64,000 nt of DNA. It comes from Paenibacillus glycanilyticus (GTDB taxonomy: Bacteria > Bacillota > Bacilli > Paenibacillales > Paenibacillaceae). The DNA lies in contig NZ_BSSQ01000016.1 of the NCBI RefSeq assembly GCF_030161375.1, positions 313,085 through 377,084 on the forward strand, given 5' to 3'. A program made the position numbers and the translations under genes. This document shows positions 43,123 to 50,021 of the stretch, one piece after another (the stretch's first letter is position 1; each line of letters starts with the position of its first letter). Under the pieces are notes generated by a model. That model had not been told where the DNA came from, did not search any database, and worked only from the letters and a program-made list of their open reading frames with translations.

Positions 43123-43566
43123 TTGCCCTGGATTCAGCAAGCGATTTTGAGCTTTATGGCGGCGGTCGCCTTTGGCCTTATCTTTAATGCGCCAAGGCAG
43201 ACGCTTCCTCAATGCGGCGTTGTTGGCATGATCGGCTGGCTGCTGTATCTGGCCTGTTCGGACATGGGGCTGGAGGCGATTCCGTCTACTCTGATTGCGG
43301 TAATTATCGTTGCTATTATCAGTCAGTTGTTCGCCAAGCTGTACAAGACGCCTATTATCGTGTTTAGCGTAGCGGGCATTATACCGCTTGTACCCGGAGG
43401 TACCGCTTACGATGCGATGCGCAAAGTCGTTGAGAACGAATACGATATTGCGGTTCAGCTCGGCGTAAAAGCGTTTATGATCTCCGGTACGATCGCAATT
43501 GGCCTAGTGCTGTCCGAAGTCGTCAATCAGATGATTCGCAGGACGTATTTGGTGAGGAGAGGGTAA
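43123..43566 (+). CDS. ThrE-like exporter, small subunit (DUF3815)
   Basis: 147 residues, four or five TM segments: FMAAVAFGLIFNAPRQTLPQ, CGVVGMIGWLLYLACSDMG, LIAVIIVAIISQLFAKLYKT, VFSVAGIIPLVPGGTAYDAM (the conserved P-L-V-P-G-G motif) and a last helix. Start codon is TTG 43123, with GGAGGAGGGG ideally placed 9 nt upstream. 18 nt after the large subunit; the two halves form one exporter. Confidence 0.88.
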   Translation: MPWIQQAILSFMAAVAFGLIFNAPRQTLPQCGVVGMIGWLLYLACSDMGLEAIPSTLIAVIIVAIISQLFAKLYKTPIIVFSVAGIIPLVPGGTAYDAMRKVVENEYDIAVQLGVKAFMISGTIAIGLVLSEVVNQMIRRTYLVRRG

Positions 43567-43569
43567 GAA

Positions 43570-44451
43570 ATGCAATTTTATATGGTAGATGTATTTGCGG
43601 AGCGGAAATATCAAGGGAATCAGCTAGCCGTCTTGCTGCCTGACAAGGAGCTTGCCACTTCCGAAATGCAGCAGATTGCAAAAGAATTCAATTTCTCCGA
43701 GATTACCTTCATCCTGTCGGATCGGAAGACGGATGGCGGGTATGAGGTGCGGATATTCACCCCCGATCTGGAAATTCCGTTCGCGGGCCACCCGTCGTTA
43801 GGGACGGCTTATGTGATCCGACATTTATTGGAAGAGGACCTTAAAGATGAGCCGGTTGTCCTGAACCTTGGCGTTGGACAGATTCCGGTAAGCTTTTCGG
43901 AGGGAGAAGGGGATATTCCGGTCCTGTGGATGAAGCAGAAACAGCCGGAATTCGGCGCGGCTATCGATCCGGCGGTTGTGGCCGGTATTCTGCAGATCGA
44001 TCCGGAAGCGATAGATGCGAAGTATCCGATTCGTACCGTTTCCACGGGTCTCCCTTCGGTTATTGTCCCGCTGAAGACGCTTGATGTGGTACAGCGTTGT
44101 GCTATTCATCACGGAAAGTTTGAGCGTTTCCTGAAGGATGTTGCGGATGCGAATATTCTTGTGTACGCGCCGGAGACTATACATGAGGCCAATGACCTTC
44201 ATGTCCGCGTATTCGTCAATGATACCGGGTATTACGAGGATCCCGCGACCGGCAGCGCGAACGGGAATTTGGCAAGCTACTTGCTGGAAAACCGGGTGCT
44301 GGAGAAGGACCGTATTGAGCTGCGGGTGGAGCAAGGTTATTCCGTCGGCAGGGATTCCTTGCTGCTGATGGATGCCTCGAAAAGCGGAGAATTGTTCGAT
44401 ATCAATATCGGCGGCAAAGTGTTTCCCGTGGCCAAAGGCGAATGGCTGTAG
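43570..44451 (+). CDS. PhzF family isomerase/epimerase-like protein
   Basis: 293 residues, two DAP-epimerase-like lobes. First lobe: MQFYMVDVFAERKYQGNQLA, catalytic Glu in FNFSEITFIL, and EIPFAGHPSLGTAYVI. Second lobe: YYEDPATGSANGNLASYLLE. Intact, normal length. Most members in bacteria outside phenazine clusters have no known substrate, and no phenazine genes are nearby, so the role is not assigned. 3 nt after the ThrE-like small subunit, possibly the last gene of that operon. Confidence 0.92.
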   Translation: MQFYMVDVFAERKYQGNQLAVLLPDKELATSEMQQIAKEFNFSEITFILSDRKTDGGYEVRIFTPDLEIPFAGHPSLGTAYVIRHLLEEDLKDEPVVLNLGVGQIPVSFSEGEGDIPVLWMKQKQPEFGAAIDPAVVAGILQIDPEAIDAKYPIRTVSTGLPSVIVPLKTLDVVQRCAIHHGKFERFLKDVADANILVYAPETIHEANDLHVRVFVNDTGYYEDPATGSANGNLASYLLENRVLEKDRIELRVEQGYSVGRDSLLLMDASKSGELFDINIGGKVFPVAKGEWL

Positions 44452-44461
44452 GGCGGTAAAA

Positions 44462-44491
44462 TTGCGATTGCTGTCTTGGGGACGTTATACT
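44462..44491 (+). promoter_or_regulatory. Putative promoter of sasA
   Basis: TTGCGA (44462-44467), 18 nt, TATACT (44486-44491), 59 nt before the ATG. Looks like sigma-A; the sigma-M/sigma-W type box known for the B. subtilis gene was not seen. Confidence 0.45.
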
Positions 44492-44550
44492 GAATAGGAA
44501 TACTACCGGTCTTTCGTAACGAGGGTGGCCGGAGCCAGGAGGCAACAAGC

Positions 44551-45303
44551 ATGAATCTTCTTAGCAGCGTTTCGCAATTTCAGCAGCTGAAACAATTGAT
44601 TACGCGTTTTATGATGACGTATAAGTTTGCGCTGGACGAGATGGAGACAAAGATTGAAATTTTGAAGGAAGAATTTCAAATGCTCCATGATTATAATCCG
44701 ATTGAACATACCAAATCCCGGCTGAAGTCGCCGGAAAGCATTATGAATAAGCTAGTCCGCAAAAACATGGACATTTCGCTGCCAAGCATCAAAGAAAATA
44801 TCCGCGATATCGCGGGGCTGCGCATTACTTGCTCCTTCATCAAGGATATTTATTTGATCTCGGATATGCTCAAACGGCAGTCGGATCTAAAGGTTCTCGA
44901 GGTGAAGGATTACATCAAGAATCCCAAACCAAACGGTTACCAAAGCTTGCATATGCTCATTGAGGTGCCGGTGTTCTTGTCCGACCGCGTCGAGCAAGTA
45001 TGCATCGAGGTGCAAATCCGGACCATTGCCATGGATTTCTGGGCAAGTTTGGAGCATAAGATCTTTTACAAATACAATGCTTCGGTGCCGGATCGTCTCG
45101 TGCAGGAGCTGAAGGCGGCTGCCGAATCGGTGACCGCGCTTGACCGCCAGATGGAGCGGCTTCACCGGGAGATGGGCGAGATTAAGGAAGACAACGATAT
45201 GGATGCCGAGGAGCAGTTGAGACTTCTGCAAATCGACAACCAGCAGTTTAACATTCCGATTGCGCTCTTGGAGATGATAAGCGATAAGTCGGGAAATGAA
45301 TAG
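44551..45303 (+). CDS. sasA: Small alarmone synthetase SasA (YwaC/RelP type)
   Basis: Makes (p)ppGpp from ATP and GTP/GDP; single-domain synthetase without hydrolase or regulatory domains. 250 residues. Closely follows the B. subtilis YwaC pattern: NPIEHTKSRLKSPESIMNKL, NIRDIAGLRITCSFIKDIYL, DYIKNPKPNGYQSLHMLIEV, EVQIRTIAMDFWASLEHKIF. The C-terminus is about 40 residues longer than YwaC and helical/acidic. In Bacillus this enzyme is induced by cell-wall stress. SD CAGGAGG. Overlaps the in-frame start region of the following gene, so the two are likely cotranscribed. Confidence 0.93.
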   Translation: MNLLSSVSQFQQLKQLITRFMMTYKFALDEMETKIEILKEEFQMLHDYNPIEHTKSRLKSPESIMNKLVRKNMDISLPSIKENIRDIAGLRITCSFIKDIYLISDMLKRQSDLKVLEVKDYIKNPKPNGYQSLHMLIEVPVFLSDRVEQVCIEVQIRTIAMDFWASLEHKIFYKYNASVPDRLVQELKAAAESVTALDRQMERLHREMGEIKEDNDMDAEEQLRLLQIDNQQFNIPIALLEMISDKSGNE

Positions 45304-45313
45304 AGGAGACAGT

Positions 45314-46090
45314 TTGAAACTGATTACAAACACGAATCCGTATCGCCTGGAACAGGGAAGCGAGATGGATTTTGGTCGTGCCGTGTACGAGACGATGGCC
45401 AAAGTTATTCTCGCTTTTCGCGAGCCGGAGACGGATATTCTTTTTCAATATACGAATTGGGACAAGGACAAGGATCCGCATAAGGAGAATCTCATTCTGG
45501 ATGCGGCGGAGACGTATCATGCCGGGGCTATTCTGGATCCGGATCAGACGATTGGCCAAGCCGTGAAGGAGATTCTGCTGCAGCATTATGCGCCGGAACG
45601 CGACCCTAAGGAAAGCAAGGCGGTGATGGATCAGCTGCTTGCCTATTTCAAGGAGGTCCCGTTCGAGGAGCTAAATGAAGAGGTTCTGCGGAAGATCGGG
45701 TCCATTGTGCATGAAGACCAGGCGGTGTACACGCTGGAGGATAAGGACGAAGCTACCCAAGAGTTCGTAAACAGACGGCTGGTCGACACGAATTCGGTGT
45801 GGCTGCTGCCTTATGATCGTCCCGTTTATTTGAAAAATATATTGTGGTACCGGGCCAACTCGGAAGAAGATATTATTCATTCTTTTGAGCTCGCGGACTG
45901 GTGGTTTACGTGTGCCGTCGTGGAGCGCGATCGGGCGGTCGAAGAGTATCGCTATTTTTTGAATTATACCGAAGACGGAGATGGCGGCATGGTATTGCTC
46001 ATCTCGGCTGCGGATGAGCGGCATTTCAAAGCCGCGGTTATTCCGCGGATTCAGGAGCTGCTGGGCGATAGCTTGGAGATCGTAGAGTAG
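45314..46090 (+). CDS. Unknown acidic cytoplasmic protein paired with SasA
   Basis: About 258 residues, not recognised. No signal or TM. Notable segments: ETMAKVILAFREPETDILFQ, EVPFEELNEEVLRKIGSIVH, RLVDTNSVWLLPYDRPVYLK, NILWYRANSEEDIIHSFELA and WWFTCAVVERDRAVEEYRYF. The composition is acidic and aromatic, suggesting an alpha/beta soluble protein. TTG 45314 with GAGGAG just upstream is preferred; an ATG at 45296 overlaps the sasA stop and has a weaker SD. Directly downstream of the alarmone synthetase, so a linked function is possible but unproven. Confidence 0.7.
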   Translation: MKLITNTNPYRLEQGSEMDFGRAVYETMAKVILAFREPETDILFQYTNWDKDKDPHKENLILDAAETYHAGAILDPDQTIGQAVKEILLQHYAPERDPKESKAVMDQLLAYFKEVPFEELNEEVLRKIGSIVHEDQAVYTLEDKDEATQEFVNRRLVDTNSVWLLPYDRPVYLKNILWYRANSEEDIIHSFELADWWFTCAVVERDRAVEEYRYFLNYTEDGDGGMVLLISAADERHFKAAVIPRIQELLGDSLEIVE

Positions 46091-46092
46091 CG

Positions 46093-46306
46093 GCGTGGAG
46101 GTCTTAACGATGTCGCACATCGTTAAGGAGGCAACGAAGGCACGGCGTGTAGGTATTAACGATGCGGCTCATCGTTAAGCTGTGCCAAATGGAGCGAAAA
46201 CCCGCCGAAATCGGTGCTTTTGCTGGCCTTAGCGATGTGGTACATCGTTAAGGAGGCAACGAAGGCATGGTGTGGAGGTCCTAACGATGCGGCACATCGT
46301 TAAGAG
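46093..46306. repeat. REP-like array of four palindromes with 52-nt phasing
   Basis: Four hairpins with arms CTTAACGATG/CATCGTTAAG and 5-nt loops: 46103-46127, 46155-46179, 46228-46252, 46280-46304. Starts are 52, 73 and 52 nt apart; the first and third, and second and fourth, are 125 nt apart. Between paired palindromes GAGGCAACGAAGGCA is conserved in both pairs, and TGGAGGTC precedes copies 1 and 4. Intergenic, no open frame. Confidence 0.85.
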
Positions 46307-46369
46307 CCTAGAACGAGACCGAATTCAGTCACATACGGCGGAAAGCCGGCATAACGGCAAATCTTAAGG

Positions 46370-46398
46370 AAAAAAAGACCCTGGCAGGGTCTTTTTTT
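46370..46398. terminator. Bidirectional terminator
   Basis: AAAAAAAGACCCT/AGGGTCTTTTTTT, loop GGC: near-perfect and symmetrical, ends both the sasA unit and the convergent lipL gene. Confidence 0.9.
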
Positions 46399-46400
46399 GT

Positions 46401-46456
46401 TAGATCGCACGCTAGATCGCACGCTAGATCGCACGTTAGATCGCACGCTAGATCGC
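46401..46456. repeat. 12-bp tandem repeat at the 3' end of lipL
   Basis: TAGATCGCACGC repeated four times (46401-46448, one copy with a terminal T) plus a partial fifth. Units are a multiple of three, so on the minus strand each copy repeats the ATC-stop end of lipL in the same frame. Confidence 0.9.
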
Positions 46457-47281
46457 GTAGCGATTATGCAGCGTTTCCGTCATCTCGCGCACTTGGCCCA
46501 CTGTCGGCAGGATCAGGCTGCCCGCGGCGGGACGGCCCTGCTGGGCTTCCGCGACGACCTGCTTCACGGCCTGCGCGAATGCTTGCGAGGCGTTGGCGCC
46601 AAGTCCGGCGAGCTCTTCCAGGCTAGCGGTACTATCCGCGGTTACGATCGGGAAGTTAGCGGGGTCCGCTCCGACTGCCGCCATGTCATAGAATGAACGG
46701 ACAAGCCGGGCACGTTCGGCCCCCGAGCCTTCCGCCACGATAAAGGCTTGAATGACAACCGCGTGGGCTTGGCGCCGCTGGGCAATGCCGCAGAACTTAA
46801 GGCCGCCGATGCTCAGGTCGAAGTCGCCCGGGCAGTAGGCGCCGGCGATCTCGCCTTTGTCGACCCGTCTCCCGGTACCGCGAAGCGCTAGCGAAATGAG
46901 CTCATACATCTGCTCGAAATTGTAATGGAAGTGGAAATCAAGCACGTTGCTCTTCGGCAAGATGAGCGACAGGTTCACGACTCCCGCGTCGAGCGGGACA
47001 GCGGCTCCTCCCGAATTGCGCACGGCCGTATCCCATCCTGCGGTCTCGAGCAAATCGCGGGCTGCTCCTGCGCCAGGCAACCGGCTGTCGCGCAGCCCCA
47101 TAATGAAGGCGCGTTTGTGGCGCCATAAATGGCATACCGCCGGCCCTCCCCGTCCCGTGTTTCTGCATAACAGCTCGTCCAGGGCAAAGGCATGCAGCGG
47201 GTCTTCCTCCGAAAAATCATTCATCCGGTCAAGCAGGACAAGGTCCCGCTCACCCAATTGCTCGATTGCGCTCCATTTCAT
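46448..47281 (-). CDS. lipL: Octanoyl-[GcvH]:protein N-octanoyltransferase LipL
   Basis: Amidotransferase that moves octanoyl groups from GcvH to the E2 subunits of 2-oxoacid dehydrogenases, the lipoyl-relay pathway of Firmicutes. 277 residues. The thiol nucleophile is Cys150 in EIAGAYCPGDFDLS, followed by GGLKFCGIAQRRQ, and AVRNSGGAAVPLDAGVVNLS is the cofactor-transferase motif; LipL of B. subtilis uses Cys at the same number. The other members of the BPL/LplA fold (LipM, LplJ) differ here. The gene end carries the tandem repeat described above. Monocistronic. Confidence 0.92.
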   Translation of the reverse strand: MKWSAIEQLGERDLVLLDRMNDFSEEDPLHAFALDELLCRNTGRGGPAVCHLWRHKRAFIMGLRDSRLPGAGAARDLLETAGWDTAVRNSGGAAVPLDAGVVNLSLILPKSNVLDFHFHYNFEQMYELISLALRGTGRRVDKGEIAGAYCPGDFDLSIGGLKFCGIAQRRQAHAVVIQAFIVAEGSGAERARLVRSFYDMAAVGADPANFPIVTADSTASLEELAGLGANASQAFAQAVKQVVAEAQQGRPAAGSLILPTVGQVREMTETLHNRYAI

Positions 47282-47470
47282 CTACAGCACCTCTCTCTAA
47301 CCAGCTCCGTTAATCCCATCATACTGGTCCTCCCCCGCCAAGACAAGACATGCCGTTTTCTTGCATATATCCGCCGCTGCCAGCCGGGTATAGCCTGTAC
47401 GCTGCGGCCGCTCCATGAATATACTGCTTAAGCGATGCACGATGATAGGGTAGCGGAGGATGATATAGCA

Positions 47471-48037
47471 ATGGGAGATTTGAAGTCGATTTTGGAGGCG
47501 TTGCCTCCACGCCAGGTGAACAATAAATGTTTTATCGGACCGTTTACGCTCGGGACGCCAATCGTTTTGTCGTGGACGGAAAATACGGTTGCGACGATCG
47601 GCAAGTTTTGCTCGGTGTCGAACACGGCAACGCTTTTTTTGGGCGGCAACCATCATTATGAATGGGCCAGCACGTTTCCTTTCACCGCCTATATGACGCA
47701 GTACTATACGGAAGGCGCCTATTCGAACGGGAATATCATCATTGGCAACGATGTGTGGATCGGGCACTATGCAACGATATTGTCCGGGGTGACGATTGGT
47801 CATGGCGCGATTGTTGGCACGCATGCGCTCGTGACGAAGGATGTGCCTCCTTATGCGATTGTCGGGGGCAATCCGGCCCGCGTTCTGAAGTACCGGTTCA
47901 CGCCGGAAGTGATCGAGAGGCTGCTGCAGGTGAAGTGGTGGGACTGGGAAATGCACCAGATCGAAACGGCCGTTCCGTTGCTGCAACAGAAAAATTTGCA
48001 ACCTTTCTTCCGTTATTGTACGCGGATTGGGAAGTGA
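47471..48037 (+). CDS. CatB-related O-acetyltransferase (left-handed beta-helix)
   Basis: 188 residues, hexapeptide-repeat acetyltransferase of the Vat/CatB type. IGKFCSVSNTATLFLGGNHH (His of the NHH active-site loop), YEWASTFPF, then hexapeptide coils IIIGNDVWIGHYATILSGVT, IGHGAIVGTHALVTKDVPPY, and the closing AIVGGNPARVLKYRF. Some members inactivate chloramphenicol or streptogramin; most acetylate sugars, and this cannot be decided here. ATG 47471 has GGAGGA 10 nt upstream; the ORF extends to 47435 but without SD. Confidence 0.88.
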   Translation: MGDLKSILEALPPRQVNNKCFIGPFTLGTPIVLSWTENTVATIGKFCSVSNTATLFLGGNHHYEWASTFPFTAYMTQYYTEGAYSNGNIIIGNDVWIGHYATILSGVTIGHGAIVGTHALVTKDVPPYAIVGGNPARVLKYRFTPEVIERLLQVKWWDWEMHQIETAVPLLQQKNLQPFFRYCTRIGK

Positions 48038-48049
48038 CCGGTTGACGAA

Positions 48050-48112
48050 GAGAGCATGCCCTTAAAGGTCAAAGTCAGGAAGACATTGACCAGGGTATGC
48101 TCTTTTTTACGC
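48050..48112 (+). terminator. Large terminator hairpin
   Basis: AGAGCATgCCCT pairs with AGGGtATGCTCT and, inside, GGTCAA with TTGACC; TTTTTT follows. Confidence 0.85.
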
Positions 48113-48115
48113 CTT

Positions 48116-48177
48116 CTATAAGTTTGCTACAGATCCTATAAAAATAGCATTTACACCTTCTGTAAGTTCCTGTAAAA
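48116..48177 (+). promoter_or_regulatory. Direct repeats of CTRTAA upstream of the ABC export operon
   Basis: CTATAA (48116), CTACAG (48127), CTATAA (48136), CTGTAA (48160), CTGTAA (48170): spacing 9-11 nt or about twice that, the layout of OmpR-family regulator sites. The stretch TTTACACCTTCTGTAAGTTC (48150-48169) and onward to AAAA 48177 matches a segment before the acidic-protein gene at 56839-56866. Confidence 0.5.
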
Positions 48178-48196
48178 TCCAAGGCGACGACGAATT

Positions 48197-48227
48197 TTGA
48201 CAGCGGTTACACGATAGAGGGTAAAAA
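48197..48227 (+). promoter_or_regulatory. Promoter of the ABC export operon
   Basis: Perfect TTGACA at 48197-48202; the -10 is probably within GGTAAAAA (48220-48227). Lies just after the CTRTAA repeats. Confidence 0.5.
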
Positions 48228-48259
48228 TAACCCTACGACAAAGGGGGGCCTAGAGGAGA

Positions 48260-48985
48260 ATGACGAATTCTGCTCATTACGCCAGCGATGAATCAGAGGA
48301 GCATGCCCTTCTCCAGGTGGAGGGCTTAAAGCGTACGTTTGGCCGCGGTTCCGGCGCCGCGGTAGTTCTGCAAGGCGTTAATCTGTCTATTAATAGGGGG
48401 AGGCTGGTTGCCTTGAAAGGCCGTTCCGGCTCGGGCAAAACAACCTTGCTCAACTTGATTGGAGCACTCGATTCGCCGACGGAAGGGACCGTTAATTTCG
48501 ACGGCGTGATCTTGAGCGGATTGTCGGACAAAGCAAGAGGGGATATCCGCAGAACGCAGATGGGGCTTATCTTTCAATCCTTTGCGCTGTTTCCTCTTAT
48601 GTCCGCTTACGAGAATGTAGAGTTCGCGATGAGGATCGCGGGCGTTCCGGCAGGATCCCGCAAAGAAGCGGCGCTGCAGGCGCTTGATTACGTTGGGCTG
48701 AAGCCCCGCATGCATCACCGTCCGTTCGAGATGTCCGGCGGCGAACAACAGCGGACGGCCATTGCCCGGGCGATTGCGCATAAGCCCAAGTTGCTATTGG
48801 CCGATGAGCCTACGGCCGAGCTGGACAGCCGGACCGGGCTGCATATTCTGAGCGTGCTGCGCAACCTTGTGCGGGAAGAGGGCATGACGGTTGTCATGAC
48901 GACGCATGATCCGGCCATTATGGAAATTGTGGACGAAGTCTATGAATTGGAGGATGGAACCATTGTTGAAGCTGCGAAAATATAA
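48260..48985 (+). CDS. ABC export ATPase, MacB/LolD type (first of two)
   Basis: 241 residues. Walker A LKGRSGSGKTTLL, Q-loop MGLIFQSFALFPLMSAYEN, signature EMSGGEQQRTAIARA, Walker B PKLLLADEPTAELD, switch VMTTHDPAIM. Belongs to the MacB/FtsE-like subgroup that powers FtsX-type permeases. Opens a four-gene operon: ATPase, adaptor lipoprotein, permease, second ATPase. The SD closest to the ATG is AGAGGAG, very near; AAGGGGGG lies 11 nt upstream. The adaptor start overlaps its 3' end. Confidence 0.92.
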   Translation: MTNSAHYASDESEEHALLQVEGLKRTFGRGSGAAVVLQGVNLSINRGRLVALKGRSGSGKTTLLNLIGALDSPTEGTVNFDGVILSGLSDKARGDIRRTQMGLIFQSFALFPLMSAYENVEFAMRIAGVPAGSRKEAALQALDYVGLKPRMHHRPFEMSGGEQQRTAIARAIAHKPKLLLADEPTAELDSRTGLHILSVLRNLVREEGMTVVMTTHDPAIMEIVDEVYELEDGTIVEAAKI

Positions 48986-49982
48986 TCTCGCCATAGCGCT
49001 TGCCCTTAGCTTGTCCCTGACCGGCTGCTCCCTTATTCCTGACGAAGAGGAGCCGCTCAAGCCGCCCCTCGTGAAGCCTGCGGAGCAGAACTATTCAACC
49101 GACGAAGTGAAGACGGGCGATATCCGCCGCGAAGTGAAAGGCTCTGGCGTGTTCGAATCGACGGCGAGCGAATACGCACAGTTCAAATCGCAGGGCGGAC
49201 GACTGAAGAAGCTGGATGTCGCCTCGGGAGATACGGTAAAGAAAGGCGATCTGCTCGCCGAGCTTGTAGTAGACGGGCTTGACGTGCAGACGCTGGAGCA
49301 GAAGCTGGCGGTAGAGCGGGCGGAGCTGGCATTAAAACAAGCGAAGCAAGGCGGCAATGCGGAGGAAATACATATCGCCCAGCTGCAGCTCGACATTGAA
49401 CAGCTGAAGCAAAGCAAGCTGGAGCAAACGGCAGAAGAGAGCAAGCTGCGGGCCACGATGAATGGCCAGGTCATATTTGTCGAGGAGCTGGCGGAAGGGG
49501 ATTTCGTACAGCCTTATCAGACGCTCGTGCGGGTCGCCGATCCAACCAAGCTGCGGTTTGCATACCGTTCCTCCGATGCCGGCAGCATTAGCGAAGTGGA
49601 AGTAGGCATGAACGCGGCCATCACCGCAGGCAAAAATTATGAATCAAGCGGCAAGGTAGTGCAGACTCCTGGTTCCGCCCCGCTGACGAACGACCCTGAT
49701 TTGAAGGCCAGATACAGCAATACGCTGTATATTAACATCGATAAGCTCCCGGAAGATGCTCAAATCGGCTCAAGCGCTAACGTATCCATCGTCCTCACGG
49801 AACACAAAGGCGTCGTTCTGATTCCGAAGAGCGGACTTCGTTCCTATCTTGGACGTACGTTTGTCCGCGTTCTGGACGGCAAAGCTTTGCGCGAAGTGGA
49901 TGTGGAGGTAGGCATTCAGTCGGCAACGGAGGTTGAAATCGTACGCGGACTTAAGGAAGGTCAGACTATCGTCCTGAACTAA
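48963..49982 (+). CDS. HlyD/MacA-like adaptor lipoprotein of the ABC exporter
   Basis: 339 residues. Signal with lipobox SLTGCS, so anchored outside the membrane. Barrel-sandwich (lipoyl-like) halves: SQGGRLKKLDVASGDTVKKG, LRATMNGQVIFVEELAEGDF, flanking a coiled-coil hairpin of about 55 residues (TLEQKLAVERAELALKQAKQ, EIHIAQLQLDIEQLKQSKLE); C-terminal beta-domain SVVLIPKSGLRSYLGRTFV-like region. Start TTG 48963 (GGAGG 10 nt upstream) inside the ATPase gene, 23-nt overlap; an earlier ATG (48906) would put the signal peptide internally. Links permease to substrate in MacAB-like systems. Confidence 0.88.
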   Translation: MLKLRKYNLAIALALSLSLTGCSLIPDEEEPLKPPLVKPAEQNYSTDEVKTGDIRREVKGSGVFESTASEYAQFKSQGGRLKKLDVASGDTVKKGDLLAELVVDGLDVQTLEQKLAVERAELALKQAKQGGNAEEIHIAQLQLDIEQLKQSKLEQTAEESKLRATMNGQVIFVEELAEGDFVQPYQTLVRVADPTKLRFAYRSSDAGSISEVEVGMNAAITAGKNYESSGKVVQTPGSAPLTNDPDLKARYSNTLYINIDKLPEDAQIGSSANVSIVLTEHKGVVLIPKSGLRSYLGRTFVRVLDGKALREVDVEVGIQSATEVEIVRGLKEGQTIVLN

Positions 49983-50021
49983 TGCGTTTTATACCCCTTT
50001 TAGTGAAGTGGAGGCTTACCT

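Noticed and set aside
46093..46460. CRISPR array
   Set aside because: Repeats are palindromes with 52/73-nt phase and conserved sequence between them, plus a 12-bp gapless tandem repeat; there are no unique spacers and no cas genes.
46397..46696. Plus-strand frame starting with a repeated LDRT peptide
   Set aside because: It is the 12-bp repeat read through antisense to lipL; no SD, and lipL has its catalytic motif intact.
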